Origin: Sporodiniella umbellata
Lineage: Eukaryota; Mucoromycota; Mucoromycetes; Mucorales; Rhizopodaceae
Reading direction: 5' to 3'
Length of the DNA: 64,000 nucleotides
Assembly (NCBI GenBank): GCA_025677835.1
Contig: JAIXMR010000010.1
Span: forward strand, 62,001-126,000
Part shown: piece by piece, positions 32,438 to 43,438 of the stretch
How the letters are laid out: the number at the start of each line of letters is the position of its first letter
How positions within the stretch are numbered: position 1 is the stretch's first letter
The notes under the pieces: generated by a model
Told to the model about the DNA's origin: nothing
Databases searched by the model: none
What the model saw: only the letters and a program-made list of their open reading frames with translations
Made by a program: the position numbers and the translations under genes

Positions 32438-35400
32438 GTACCTATGCGCTGATTTTGTTCAAGTCTATTTATTATTAGGTAAATCCAGCAACCAGCACTC
32501 TGATTTAATGTCTTTAACAGGATTTGAATCTATAGAGTTGTGACATTCAAATTATAAGATAAATAGTGACTATGCATTATCAAACATAAACGCTTCTACA
32601 TTTTTTCAATGGGCACTATATGTATAGCTAATGTGGTAGCTTGACGAGATACTGTAAATGTAGTGCAAAATGACGGCAAGATTATGGTGTGAAAATTTGA
32701 GTTTCCGACACTTTGCTCATTACAGCAGGAATGTGATGAATGTGACGGTTTAGATAACCAAAAAAAAGTATAAAAAGGAGGCAGATTTTCGAATTTATTT
32801 TGTTTCTTTATACTTATCCCAAGATGCAAACTTGTAAAAACATCAAGAGGCAAACTTGCGAAAACCCCAAGAAGGAAACTTGCGAAAATAACCTCAAGAA
32901 GGAAACTTGCGAAAATGACCTCAAGAAGGAAAACTTGCGAAAACCACCACATTAAACATCAAATGAAAAAATACAACTAAAACAAAATAGAAAAAGACTT
33001 AAAAAAATTGTTGTGGACACTACTCTCACTTTATCTCAGTGCACTCCGTTTATGTATATATATCTAGAGCTATATTCGCTTGCCCCCCTTATTTGGAAAC
33101 TGTTCAGCCTATTGGTCTTGAGTTTTATGCTCTTACTCAAGACTATACACCAAGCATAGCTTTATAAACTATTCGCACTATAAAAACACTGTTCACTATA
33201 GTTCAGAGAACGCCCTGGCCTTAGAAAAAACGGTAGTTGATTTTACTAGTAACCCAGGCTACTTTAAGAGTAGCCTTAAGTTAATGCCAATTCAACGATC
33301 TCGAACCAAAAAAAAAAAGTCGTTTTGTTTTTCATGTACTATTTAAGGTGCCTTATTTACTTTCATAACGCCCTCTTTTTTGAAGGTCAAATTTAAGGCG
33401 ATCGTTGGCGGAGTTTAGATCGTTGAAAGACTTGTTTCCGATTTGGCTTTTGCCTCTTACAGAAGAAAAAGCTTTGACCATTTGTAAAACAATAGGTTGT
33501 GTTAAAGACATTCGAAAGGAGGTTTATGAGAGTCCCTAATTTCTCTTTGGGATTACTGTAAAAGTTTTCACTAAAAAAGATGATGCGAAACGACAATAGA
33601 GGCTCTTATCATACGTAACACAGACGATAGCCTTCTGCTTTACAAAATCTGCTTTTAAACGCATCACAAAAGAGACCAAGCTGGCAATACGCATCTCTAT
33701 GGGTAGATATAGGCTTACTCTATGACTCTTGCTAAAAGGTAAAGACGGAAGGGGAAGCAGGGAGCACGTAAAACCTGTTGTTAGTTTTTTTTTTCCTTTG
33801 TTTACTTACGGAAATTAAAAAACGAAAAGCGTAAAAAGCTAATTTACCTGCAGAAATAGATAGAAAAAAAAAAAAAAAGACAGGCAATGACAAGATTATC
33901 TCATAAGCCGTTTCGTAGAAATTTTTTTTCTCTAAAAAAAGAGGAAGGTGTGTTTTTTACTGCCATTTTCTTTACTATGTTACTCCTTTTCTCATATGGC
34001 TGCTGGGAGCCCCCTTTATGTTTGTTGGTGGTTTGCCTTGGAAGGATCGACTCACCCTTATGGATCATTTGCAACTCAACACGTGTGCGCATACAAAGAC
34101 ACGTACGGACAACAAATTGACTACAAATGAGTCTTGCCGCGATTTTGTGACAAACCAGTCCTGTTTGTTATCGTGATCCGACGATAAGGTACAACAAAAA
34201 ACTGTGGTAACGTCCGGGCTTTTTGGGAGCTTAGGGCTAAAGCGCTCTTAGTTGAACAGGGTAGAGGCCTAGCGGTTGGGCGGCGATGGGGTGTGAAAGC
34301 TGGGATGTTCGTACGATTCTCTGAGGTAACCAGTTGGCACACATATGAACTTCCAATGGGTAAGCGGCGGTGGTTGTGTTATGTTGTTTCCATGCCTTGA
34401 GTTAACTTCTACTGCACCTTAAAAAATGGTGTACGGGATTTAAGAGGTTGGGTCCCTATTCACTAGTCTATGAGCGATATTGAAGGCCTTTTGGGTTGGA
34501 CGGTTCTGAAGTAGTCGCAAGACCCTGGAGGTTTACGGTATTTATTACTGGTCTAGAGATACTGTATAGCTGTATTCCTTTAAATAATGAACAAACCTGG
34601 TATGTTACAATTGAAAACTACACCAGGCTAGATTGCAAATATTTGCGAAGTTTAATGACTTTTAAAGAGGTTTACTTGTTCTTTTGGTTTATGTCTTCAG
34701 CCATTGACATAGAGTAGTACTCTTTATTTTGAAAAGAAATTTATACCTTCTCTAGGCATTCCAGATCAGCCCCGCGGTTAACGTTATACTAAGAAAGTGT
34801 ATGTTGAAGTAAATGAAGAACTTTGATTTTTAGATTTATAGAGGAAAAGTGCAAGCCAAGTAAATTCGTTCATAAAGACCAATAAAACAATAAACACAAG
34901 CAAAACTATGTGGTTTTTAAAATAGTATACTACTGAGAATCTTCATGAAAAGGCCGCCTCTGTTGTATTAATTTTACTCTAAAGCCCTAAGACCTAAATC
35001 CAACACTTCCTATATCCATAGGTTTATACCAATGTAAATTGTACGTACTGAATTTAGCCTTGAGCTGTCCTTTCCGCAAGAAGCTGTGTTGCCTTGTAGC
35101 ACTGAAACGCTCTACCTGTTTGTTGTTCAATTAAGTGACACTGCTGATGATTCTGAGTCAATTAGCTATACTTTGCATGATAGACAGCAGAGTCAATCAA
35201 ATGATCCAAATATATCAAATAAAACACATAAAAATTTGGGTATTATTGGTCAAAATGTATCAAGTACTGCGAAGAAACGAGAAAACACAAAAAGACTGCA
35301 CCAATATGTTTTTATCAAACCATGTACCTAAAAAAAAACATTTTTTTTGAAATAATATTCAAAAAATAGTATTATCTTGAATATTTGCTTTTCATTATAT

Positions 35401-37215
35401 AAATAAGCCTTGAAAGTCGATTAGGACCTTTAGTTGTAAGCTTTTAGCTTTTACCTTCGTTTAGTTTTATTTTTAGTTTAAACTACTTTACAGCATCTGA
35501 TTTTTACTCACAAACCTCTTTATATTTACTTTTACATTTCTTTTTATAATTACATTCAAGTAGTTTTGTTTACTTATTTTGCACATAAACTCCCAATATC
35601 TCAAAATCTACACTAGACTGGTCGGGTTAACCAGACTATCTTAAAAGTTTACAACAACTCTTCCTTTTGAGATAGAGCATATGTACACTTTTCCCTCTCG
35701 TTTTACAGGCTATTTATAAAATTAAGACAGCATACACAACTTATTTTTTTTTTTTTTAACGAAATAGAGGGGTATTATTTTTTTAGTTCATATTTTGCAA
35801 AGTTCTTTCGTTGCAATGCTTTACTGTTCCCACTCATCATTGTTATTATTACTACTATTAGCAGCAAAACCATGCCAAGTGCCATTTGGAGCAAAAATAG
35901 TCTAAATACAACAAATGCCATTTGAATTATAATAAAACTGAAATAGTAGTAATTTTCTAGTTTGAAGTTAGGCAAAAAGTTAAAACGTAACCAAGTACCA
36001 AAGATTAAAAGCATGTAAAACGATACGCATATATATATATATATATATTATATTAAGTATTTAAACTTGATACAAGACAAAAGAAATCTTGAGCAATACT
36101 AAGACTTTAGAAGTTAAGTTGAAAAAAGAAAAAAAAAGCAGCTTTATTTAAAAGTAAAAAAAAAAAGAAAAAGAAAAAGCAAAAAGTACTCTTCTTAGTT
36201 CTCAAAAAAAGAGCCCTTGGCTCTTTTAATGATATGCAGAATCAACCACGAGCAGGTGAGAGTACATTTGATTCCGTCAAGGTCCCCAGTTGCAAGCAGT
36301 AGCGCGAGGGTCAGTTCGATACCGCAAACCTCCAGGGTCTTGCACACTTTTCAGAACCGTCCAACCCAAAAGGCTTTCAAGATCATCCAAGTGCTAGCGA
36401 ATAGGAACCCAACCCCTTAAATTCCATACACTATTTTTTAGGGTGCAGCATAGGTTCACTCTTTGGCCTCCCCACCCGATATGCAAATGTACTTCTTACC
36501 AAGTAGGTTCGCACAAGCTTAGTTTACTGACCACCAAAGAGAATCGTAATAACATCCCGCATGCATACACCGCGCCTCCAGACCCATTTCCTTGCAGCCA
36601 TGGGGCTCTAACTCTGCTTAGCCTTCAGAACTACTCCGTACCTCCCAACAAAAGTACAGAGGTCAACGCCGTTCGCACTACACCGAAGCTTTGATTGACG
36701 ATAATGGGTAGGACTTTCTTGTCGCGTTGCATAAGGTAAGTCATGCCTCGCAGCCGCTTCATTATCCGTATGCGCGCGCATACAAGACACATATGTTGGG
36801 CTGCAGAAAAATCAAAGAGTGAGCAACCAACCAATGTCGATTGCCAGCAGAGAAAGAGTGGCTCCCCATAACCTCCGTAAAACAAGACGGAATACCTAAA
36901 GAAAAAGAAAAAGAAAAAGCGGAAAAACGCGCTTACTCTTGATATTTTATAATCCAAAGTGACTTGTGAGATAATCTTTCATCATTTTTTCATCTATTCC
37001 TGCAAAAAGGTCTGTTTGTTTACGCTCTTCTCCTTATTTTTCAGTTTCCGAAGTAAACAAAAGAAAATAGCTAACAATTGGCTTTACGTATTCTCTGCTT
37101 CCCCTTTCGCTTTTATCTTATAGCAAAAATTATAGAACAAGCCCGTGGCTACCCATAGAGATACGTCTTGCCCGATTTGTTTCTCTTATAACGCGCTTAA
37201 AAGAAGGTTTTCGTA
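32438..37215 (-). repeat. Right arm of giant inverted repeat (about 4.78 kb)
   Basis: Near-identical reverse complement of 25021-29801. It carries the minisatellite (32819-32943), one diverged end (about 33618-34537), the core (about 34538-36315) with a TA microsatellite near 36030-36050, and the other end (about 36316-37215). The outer boundary is sharp: after the sequence reading GGTTTTCGTA at 37206-37215 the two sides fall to only loosely similar sequence. Confidence 0.95.
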
Positions 37216-38778
37216 TGTACAAAAACTACATGTGTTACATGTCACAAGAAAAAAGAATTGTCTCGTCGATCTAGCTTTTTTTTTGGACCATGTAAACAAT
37301 CCCAGGTTAAAGGCATATAAAAAAAAAAAAAAAAAAGTCTCTTTTAGTGAGAACGCTTATGACGATACTTTACAGTGAGTGCTCTCATAAACTCTCTTTG
37401 TAATTTTTTTAACACAGCCTATTGTTTTACAAGTGATCAAAACTGTTTCTTCTACAAGAGGCAAAAGCCAAAGTGAAAACAAGTCTTTTAGCGATCTAAG
37501 TTCCGCCAATGATTGCCTTAGATTCAGTGTGCAGTAAGAACATATCTCCAAAAAAACAGCCCACTTGGTTTATTTCACTACTTAGAAAGGTTTTCAAGGT
37601 AATTTTATTTTCGAATTTATAGTTCTCAGAGTGCGCAAGACGAAAAAGGGTTACTTTTATTGGCTTGTAAAAACAGTGTTAGCGAGCGTTGGATCTTTAT
37701 ATAATAGGCGTAGGTTTTATTCTCATAGCTATAAAACAACTCTAAAGCCGTTTCAGGCAGACTTTGCAATACATAGTTTTCTTTAGGGTTGAAGTTTGCC
37801 AGTGTTGAGTCATTATAATTTACTGTATTATAGTAGAGTTGTTAAAGCATGAATGGTTCTCATGTTTGATTGGCATCGCATAGCTCATAAAACTCTATAG
37901 TAATCTTTGTTCTTTTCTAAGCTGAAAAATCATAAATTATGACTTGTGATTCTAATAGAGCTCTTAATTTTATTGTTTCGTTTTCTTTCTTACTAATTTT
38001 GTCGTTCAAAAATAACAATAAAAAAAAAGAGATAAAAGAAGGACTAAAACTTTGTCCACAATGAGTTTGTTTGCTGCTTTGAAGCTACGACCACGGTTGT
38101 TTGTTTTTAGTAGGCTGTCTGGTTTAGCCGTAGTTTATTGGGGCTTTTTAGTGTCAAAACACGAGCAATCGTTAAAGCAATTAATAAAGTCTAATGTATT
38201 TTCTCTCAGAATAATTTTACCAACTTGAGGGCTAAAGTATTTGGTGTTGTTTTTGGGCTCTTTATATGAAGGAATGAAGCTTAGGATTTTTGGTGTTTGT
38301 TCTCTTCTGCATTTATAAATAAATCACTAGAGATGGAATTTGGCCGGTTAGTTGGAATACCCAGTGGGTATTAGCTACTAACAGGGTTATTAAAACGGTA
38401 TGCTTTTTCTTATAATAAACTTCTTATTAAATTAACCCTCGTAATTTTTATAAAGTTTAGGAGCAAAGTCTTTCACCACTATTGCTTGGCTTCCAGCTAG
38501 GTATTTAGGATAATATAAGGCCTTTTTTCAGCTTTGGCTTTTTTAGCACTTCATGATTCTTTTATCTTTTGTTTGAGTGCTAGTGAAATAGCAACGATCA
38601 GCTTTGATTGTCATAAAGCTCACCCGTGTGGAGTTCTATAGACGGGATTTACTGGTTATGAGACCCTCGGAAAAGTCCTTTATTAAATAGGTTTTTAACA
38701 GATTAGCAAAAAAAAAAAAACAAATTTTGTTGCTATAATTATGTAAAAAAAAAAAAAAAAAAAGGGTTGGCAAATTAG
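37216..38778. other. Right flank of the inverted repeat, no intact gene
   Basis: 37216-37545 continues the element end in diverged form: similar to 28620-28850 in the same orientation, and to 24860-25020 reverse-complemented. From there to the acyl carrier protein pseudogene the DNA is AT-rich with many stops. Long A runs occur near 38705-38763. No gene is recognised. Confidence 0.5.
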
Positions 38779-39118
38779 ATCAATGAGTGATTTAACGCTT
38801 AGAAATAAAGTCAATGGCTTGCTGAATGCTTTGAATAGATTAAGCTTCGTTATTAAAGCTTTTAACTGAGAGTTCCTCTTCCAACTGTCATGATCACTTC
38901 GACAGTATTTAGACTATCCATACCAAGATCCTTGATGAGGTTGGCTTGAACTGTAACCTGTTTTTTAAAAAGTGTTATAAATAAAAGCTTCCGTGCACAT
39001 ATATCAAGTCTTAGCTTAGTGGGGGTAACTTTATCAAATTCCTTGGCAACAAGAGATTAAACATTTTTAACAAAAGCAGAGTCTTACATATAAGTCACGA
39101 GAGAAGGCACGACTGCAC
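38779..39118 (-). pseudogene. Acyl carrier protein pseudogene, 3' part with intron
   Basis: Reverse complement of the acyl carrier protein gene from mid exon 1 to the stop codon. The exon 1 end (GATAAAGTTACCCCCACTAAG), the whole intron and exon 2 (TACAGTTCAAGCCAACCTCA) can all be aligned to 16610-16929. The pantetheine site has changed (DSL became DSLN with Met for Leu before it), and frameshifts and stops follow. The retained intron shows a DNA-level copy, not a processed one. Confidence 0.88.
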
Positions 39119-39245
39119 AAGAAACGTTTTTATCTATCTATTTTATCACCTTTGTTTGCAATAGCCGTATCTAAAAGTATTCTTTTTTCGTATTATTTTG
39201 GCTGCTGTTGCTAAATCTGTTCAACACACTCTTATATCTCGCGCC
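39119..39245 (+). pseudogene. Acyl carrier protein pseudogene, inverted 5' part
   Basis: On the plus strand this stretch matches the gene from its 5' leader through the first half of exon 1 (GGCTGCTGTTGCTAAATCTG against GACTGCTGCAGCTAGATCTG) and stops at TCTCGCG. The adjoining minus-strand fragment starts with exactly the next bases of the gene. So about 125 bp were inverted in place after the copy was made. The start codon is lost (ATG became GTA). Confidence 0.8.
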
Positions 39246-40349
39246 TGCTGTTGAGATTTTCAGAAATTATAGTTATTTACTTTTACAACTTTTTTTCGTA
39301 TCTGACTTGAAATACTGGCACAAAATAAGTATTAGGATGCGATAATACAGCCACGCTGACTATGTAAATTTTGCCACCATCATTGGGCTTGTTTTTTTTT
39401 TTTTTTTTTTTTTTTAACAACGTCTGCTCTGAAGCCTAGCATGCAACATAAATATACTGCATTTGGGGATTCTTCTTTGCTTTTGGATTTTAGTGTTGGT
39501 TTTTTATCTTAGGGTGCCGTAGAAGTCTTTAGCGTAGTATGTAAGCTTTTGACACAATACTAGAACATCATATCTCTATAAATAGTGAAACTAATACGAA
39601 AAGATATTAAGGAGCAAACTAACACATGAAACTCTGAAGATGAATTATTGTTTTGTGGCCTATCAATAGCGGTAATGGACAACAATATAAGATGTCTGTA
39701 ACTAAAGGACTACTGAAACTTTTTTAATGAGATTGACCTGTTTTTATACGTATCACTGATTAGCTAGCAGGCACTAGTAGTAAAATCCCAATACAGCTTT
39801 TATTTATAGTCTCTGAGGAAACTAGAATATAAACATGCTTTTTGTTTTATATTGATGACGTTTGAAAAGACACTCAATATTTCTAAGTCTCTTAGGGTAC
39901 TGCTGTATGTTGTATTGATCCGGCTTTACTTTATAGAGGTATACACGTGTTTGAGGAGCAGGTTTTAAACAGCAGTATATATACAATAAAAGCGTTTTTA
40001 TTGAATAGATAAGCTCAAAACTAATGTAATGTATTTATGTTTCAAACAGCATTCAAAAAGTTTTACTTTTAAAGACTATTTACATTATCATCAAATTTTT
40101 TTTCGTTGCAAAATGCATCAATTGTATTGGAATCTATGCATTTTGAATCAGCATTTAGCTTCTTTCACGAAACTAATTTCAAAAGTAACATTGTATAGTA
40201 GTCTAAGCTTCAAAAATCAGTGTCTCTACACAATTTGATGTGCGTATGGAAGTCTGAGAATATACACTCCGCTTAGAGGACAATAGGCTAAAGCCTTGTA
40301 AATGATTACGCAAATAAAGTTTTCTTACTCTTATTCCGGCATTTACAAC
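39246..40349. other. Intergenic, no gene seen
   Basis: AT-rich with a 20-base T run near 39392-39414 and scattered short open stretches. The last 100 bases form the upstream region of the ubiquitin-conjugating enzyme gene. Nothing is recognised. Confidence 0.5.
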
Positions 40350-41387
40350 ATGAGTACCAAGAATCTAGGTTTGCTCTTTTAAAACTATATAGGCTCTGTG
40401 TCTTTTTTAAAAAAATTTAACTACAGGAATCAAGAGAATCATGCAAGAGGCCAAAGAGCTTTCTGAGCATAATGCGTACGAATATAGTGCTCATCCTTTA
40501 GAAGTACATTTCATGAAAATGAATGAACCAAAATAAGCTTAGATTAATTACCCTTCATCTTCAACTTTTAGGACAATCTTTTTGAATGGCATTTTACTGT
40601 TCGAGGGCCTGAAGATACAGAATTTGAAGGCGGAAGGTGAACAACCTTTTAAAAAAAAGTCAGCACAAATGTTTTATGCATGTTTTTAGATATCATGGCC
40701 GTATTCTTTTGCCGTCGGACTATCCTTTTAGGCCGCCCGAAATAATGTTTTTGACAGTAAGATAGATTCCTATTCGACCACTCATTTACTTGATTGATTA
40801 CAGCCCAACGGTCGATTTGAGCTTCATAAAAAGATATGTTTGAGCGTAACAGGTTTCCATCCAGAATTTTGGCAGCCAGCCTGGGGAAGTACGTAGCGTC
40901 TTCTTATTGCTGTTTTCAAAAGTTTAAATGTAACCAAAGAATAGTTCGCACCATTTTACTTGCAATTATTGCATTTTTCCCGACTCATGCAAAAGGGGCT
41001 ATTGGCGGTCTAGATTATACAAAAAAAGAAAGGGCAAGACTGGCAAAAGAGTAAGTGTGCCTTTTACGTTATGAATTGAAGTGGTTAAACGTATGAAATA
41101 GGTCCAATAGGTGGCGCTGCTCAGACTGCAGTTTAGAAGCAGAAGATGCCTTGACTGAAGTAAAATCAGAGCAAATTGCAACCGAAAACAATAATGTCCC
41201 TGAGTTTTTGTTGAGTTACAAAGCAGTGGAGCCTTCATCCAGTAAGCCTACTACAGATCGCCCTATTCGGTTAAATACCAGATCGAAGCAGGAGGCTCAA
41301 CAAGATACACAACTTCGAAAAATGGTTTTGATGGGAATCTTAGTCTCTTTCTTAGCTATGGTCTTATACAGTGCGTTTTACATATAA
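40350..41387 (+). CDS. ER-anchored ubiquitin-conjugating enzyme E2, Ube2J/Ubc6 type
   Basis: Seven exons: 40350-40368, 40427-40503, 40572-40636, 40690-40756, 40804-40888, 40945-41050 and 41102-41387, coding 234 residues. The UBC fold begins at GIKRIMQEAKEL and includes LEDNLFEWHFTVRGP and YHGRILLPSDYP. The catalytic block is NGRFELHKKICLSVTGFHPE with Cys88. It lacks the usual HPN tripeptide, as is normal for this E2 class, and has the diagnostic WQPAWGIRTILLAIIAFFP. The tail ends in one hydrophobic helix (MVLMGILVSFLAMVLYSAFY), a C-terminal ER anchor. The role is ubiquitination in ER-associated degradation. The first exon is only 19 nt and its donor is the unusual GTTTGC. Confidence 0.95.
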
Positions 41388-41746
41388 ATAAATAAATAAG
41401 AAAAAGATGTATGAGATGCACTTTACAAAACAGTGCCTGAAGGTCGGATTTAACAGAAGCTAAAAGCGTCTCTTTTTAGCGGCTAAGTCATCTGCTTCGT
41501 TTTTTGCTCAAATCTATTAAAAAAAAAAGAAAGGTAAAAGAAAAAAAACTTAAACGAGGGAAACGCGTCCGCCTCTTGACTGTACAACTAGAATCAGAAT
41601 TTTTGAACATGAGATAAATTGTCAAAAAAAGATAATTAGGATGGTTACACCACTTTATCTGAGATGTAATTGACTACTTATTAAAAACGTGTAAAATCTT
41701 TCATACCTTTTTCTTCTACTTTTTGTATTTTTTCTTTATCTAGAAC
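41388..41746 (+). promoter_or_regulatory. Upstream region of the septin gene
   Basis: Pyrimidine-rich DNA directly before the start (TTTTTCTTTATCTAG at 41729-41743) looks like a 3' splice site, so the septin transcript may have a leader intron. Nothing else is recognised. Confidence 0.35.
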
Positions 41747-43254
41747 ATGGCTACAGCTACTGTAAACGGCGGCGTCGGTGTTGCACACCTTCCTAATCAA
41801 AGACACAAGATTGTATCTAAGCGTGGGGCCAATTTCACACTTATGGTTTGCGGTAAGTTAAACAATTTAGAAAACAAAGCAAGACCTGAACTCTTATACC
41901 CACACAGGCGAATCCGGTGTCGGAAAAACCACTTTTGTAAACACTCTATTCACCACTGGAATCAAAAGCTATAAGAATGTGAATAAGCGTCATGCCAAAC
42001 AAATAGAAAAGACTGTAGAAATTGAAATTACTAAAGCAGGTACGAAAAAAAAGCCAAAAGTGTTTTACTGTATGTTCTGTTGGCAACAAGTTTCATTAAT
42101 TTGTTCTTTTGTTTTTGAATACTATAGAACTTGAAGAAAAGAACTTCAAAGTAAATCTGACGATTATTGACACTCCTGGCTTTGGAGATTATGTCAACAA
42201 TTACAACAGTTGGATGCCTGTTTATGAGTTCCTCGACGATCAGCATGAGGCGTTTATGGCACAGGAGCAACAGCCTGTGAGAAAGGGCGTCATTGATTTA
42301 AGAGTACATGCTTGTCTCTATTTTATTCGGCCTAACGGCCACGGGTAAGCTTGCCAGTTGAAATATATAGGCACCAAGCTGATAGTGTTTGTATATAGTC
42401 TCAAACCCCTTGATATCCAAGTAATGAAGCATCTTGGTTCTCGAGCAAATTTGATCCCAGTTATTGCTAAAGCTGATACCCTTACTCCTAGTGACTTGGC
42501 CAAATTTAAAGTTACAGTAAGTGGCTGTTTTGTCGTTAAAGAAAATCGTGGTTAACTTTTTTTTTCTAAGATTTTAGAAGCCATTCAAGCCAATAATATT
42601 CAAGTATACTCCTCTCCTATTGACAGCGAAGACGAAGAAGTTACAGAAATCAATCGAAGCATAATGGCCGCTATGCCATTTGCTATTATTGGCTCTACTC
42701 AAGATGTTCAAACGGCAGATGGGCGTTTAGTGAAAGGCAGAGAGTACTCATGGGGAGTTGCTGAAGTTGAGAACGAAGAGCATTGCGACTTCAAAAAATT
42801 GAGAAAACTAATCGTTCGCTCACATATGCATGATCTGATTTCAACTACAGAGGAGAATCACTATGAAAACTACCGTCAGACACAAATGGGTAGTCGCAAA
42901 TTTGGCGAACCAAAGTAAGAAAAAAGAGATGAGTATAGTTGTATATTCAAAATCATCTTACCTGTCCTTAGACAAAAGAAATATGAAAACCCCAAGTTTA
43001 AAGATGATGAGGAGCATCTTCGATTGAACTTTACTAAACAGGTAAAAGAAGAAGAAAATAGATTCCGTCAATGGGAAGCACAGGTAAATCCATAGACCAA
43101 AAAAAAAAAAAGTTTATTTAACATTTTATAGCTTGTATCTGAACGTGATCGCCTTAACAAGGATCTTGAAGAGCAGCATGCTCAAATCAAACAATTAGAA
43201 AGTGAACTTGAACATTTGTACCAAATGCATGGCCGTGGAACAATCCGAAGATAA
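41747..43254 (+). CDS. CDC12: Septin, Cdc12 class
   Basis: Seven exons: 41747-41852, 41908-42039, 42128-42344, 42399-42516, 42571-42914, 42972-43083 and 43132-43254, coding 383 residues. GTPase motifs: P-loop GESGVGKT (about 36-43), switch DTPGFGD and G4 AKAD. The septin unique element is centred on GREYSWGVAEVENEEHCDF. A C-terminal coiled coil follows (ERDRLNKDLEEQHAQIKQLE). The combination LQ-EQQP...DLRVHACLYFIRP-GH and the TTEENHYENYR block place it with Cdc12/Spn4 rather than Cdc3, Cdc10 or Cdc11. It polymerises with other septins at the septum and hyphal branch sites. The exon 5 acceptor is CTAAG at 42570, chosen over TTTTAG 6 bases later because it keeps the conserved spacing. Confidence 0.95.
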
Positions 43255-43438
43255 ACTACATAAAACTTAATAATGATTTTAATTTTCCTTTGACCTTTTG
43301 CTTTTATCGAGAGAACACAATTTGCCAATAATAATAACAATAAGCAATAGGAAAGATGTGTTATTTATTATGTAAACAAAGTATATATAAATGAGATATG
43401 GTCTATTTTTTTAACTTGTAATGTATTGCAGCTCGTAA

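Noticed and set aside
25021..37215. Assembly artefact as the explanation for the palindrome
   Set aside because: Not fully excluded, but the arms differ by several single-base indels, the spacer is unique, and both flanks carry different diverged continuations of the element, which a simple mirrored misassembly would not create.
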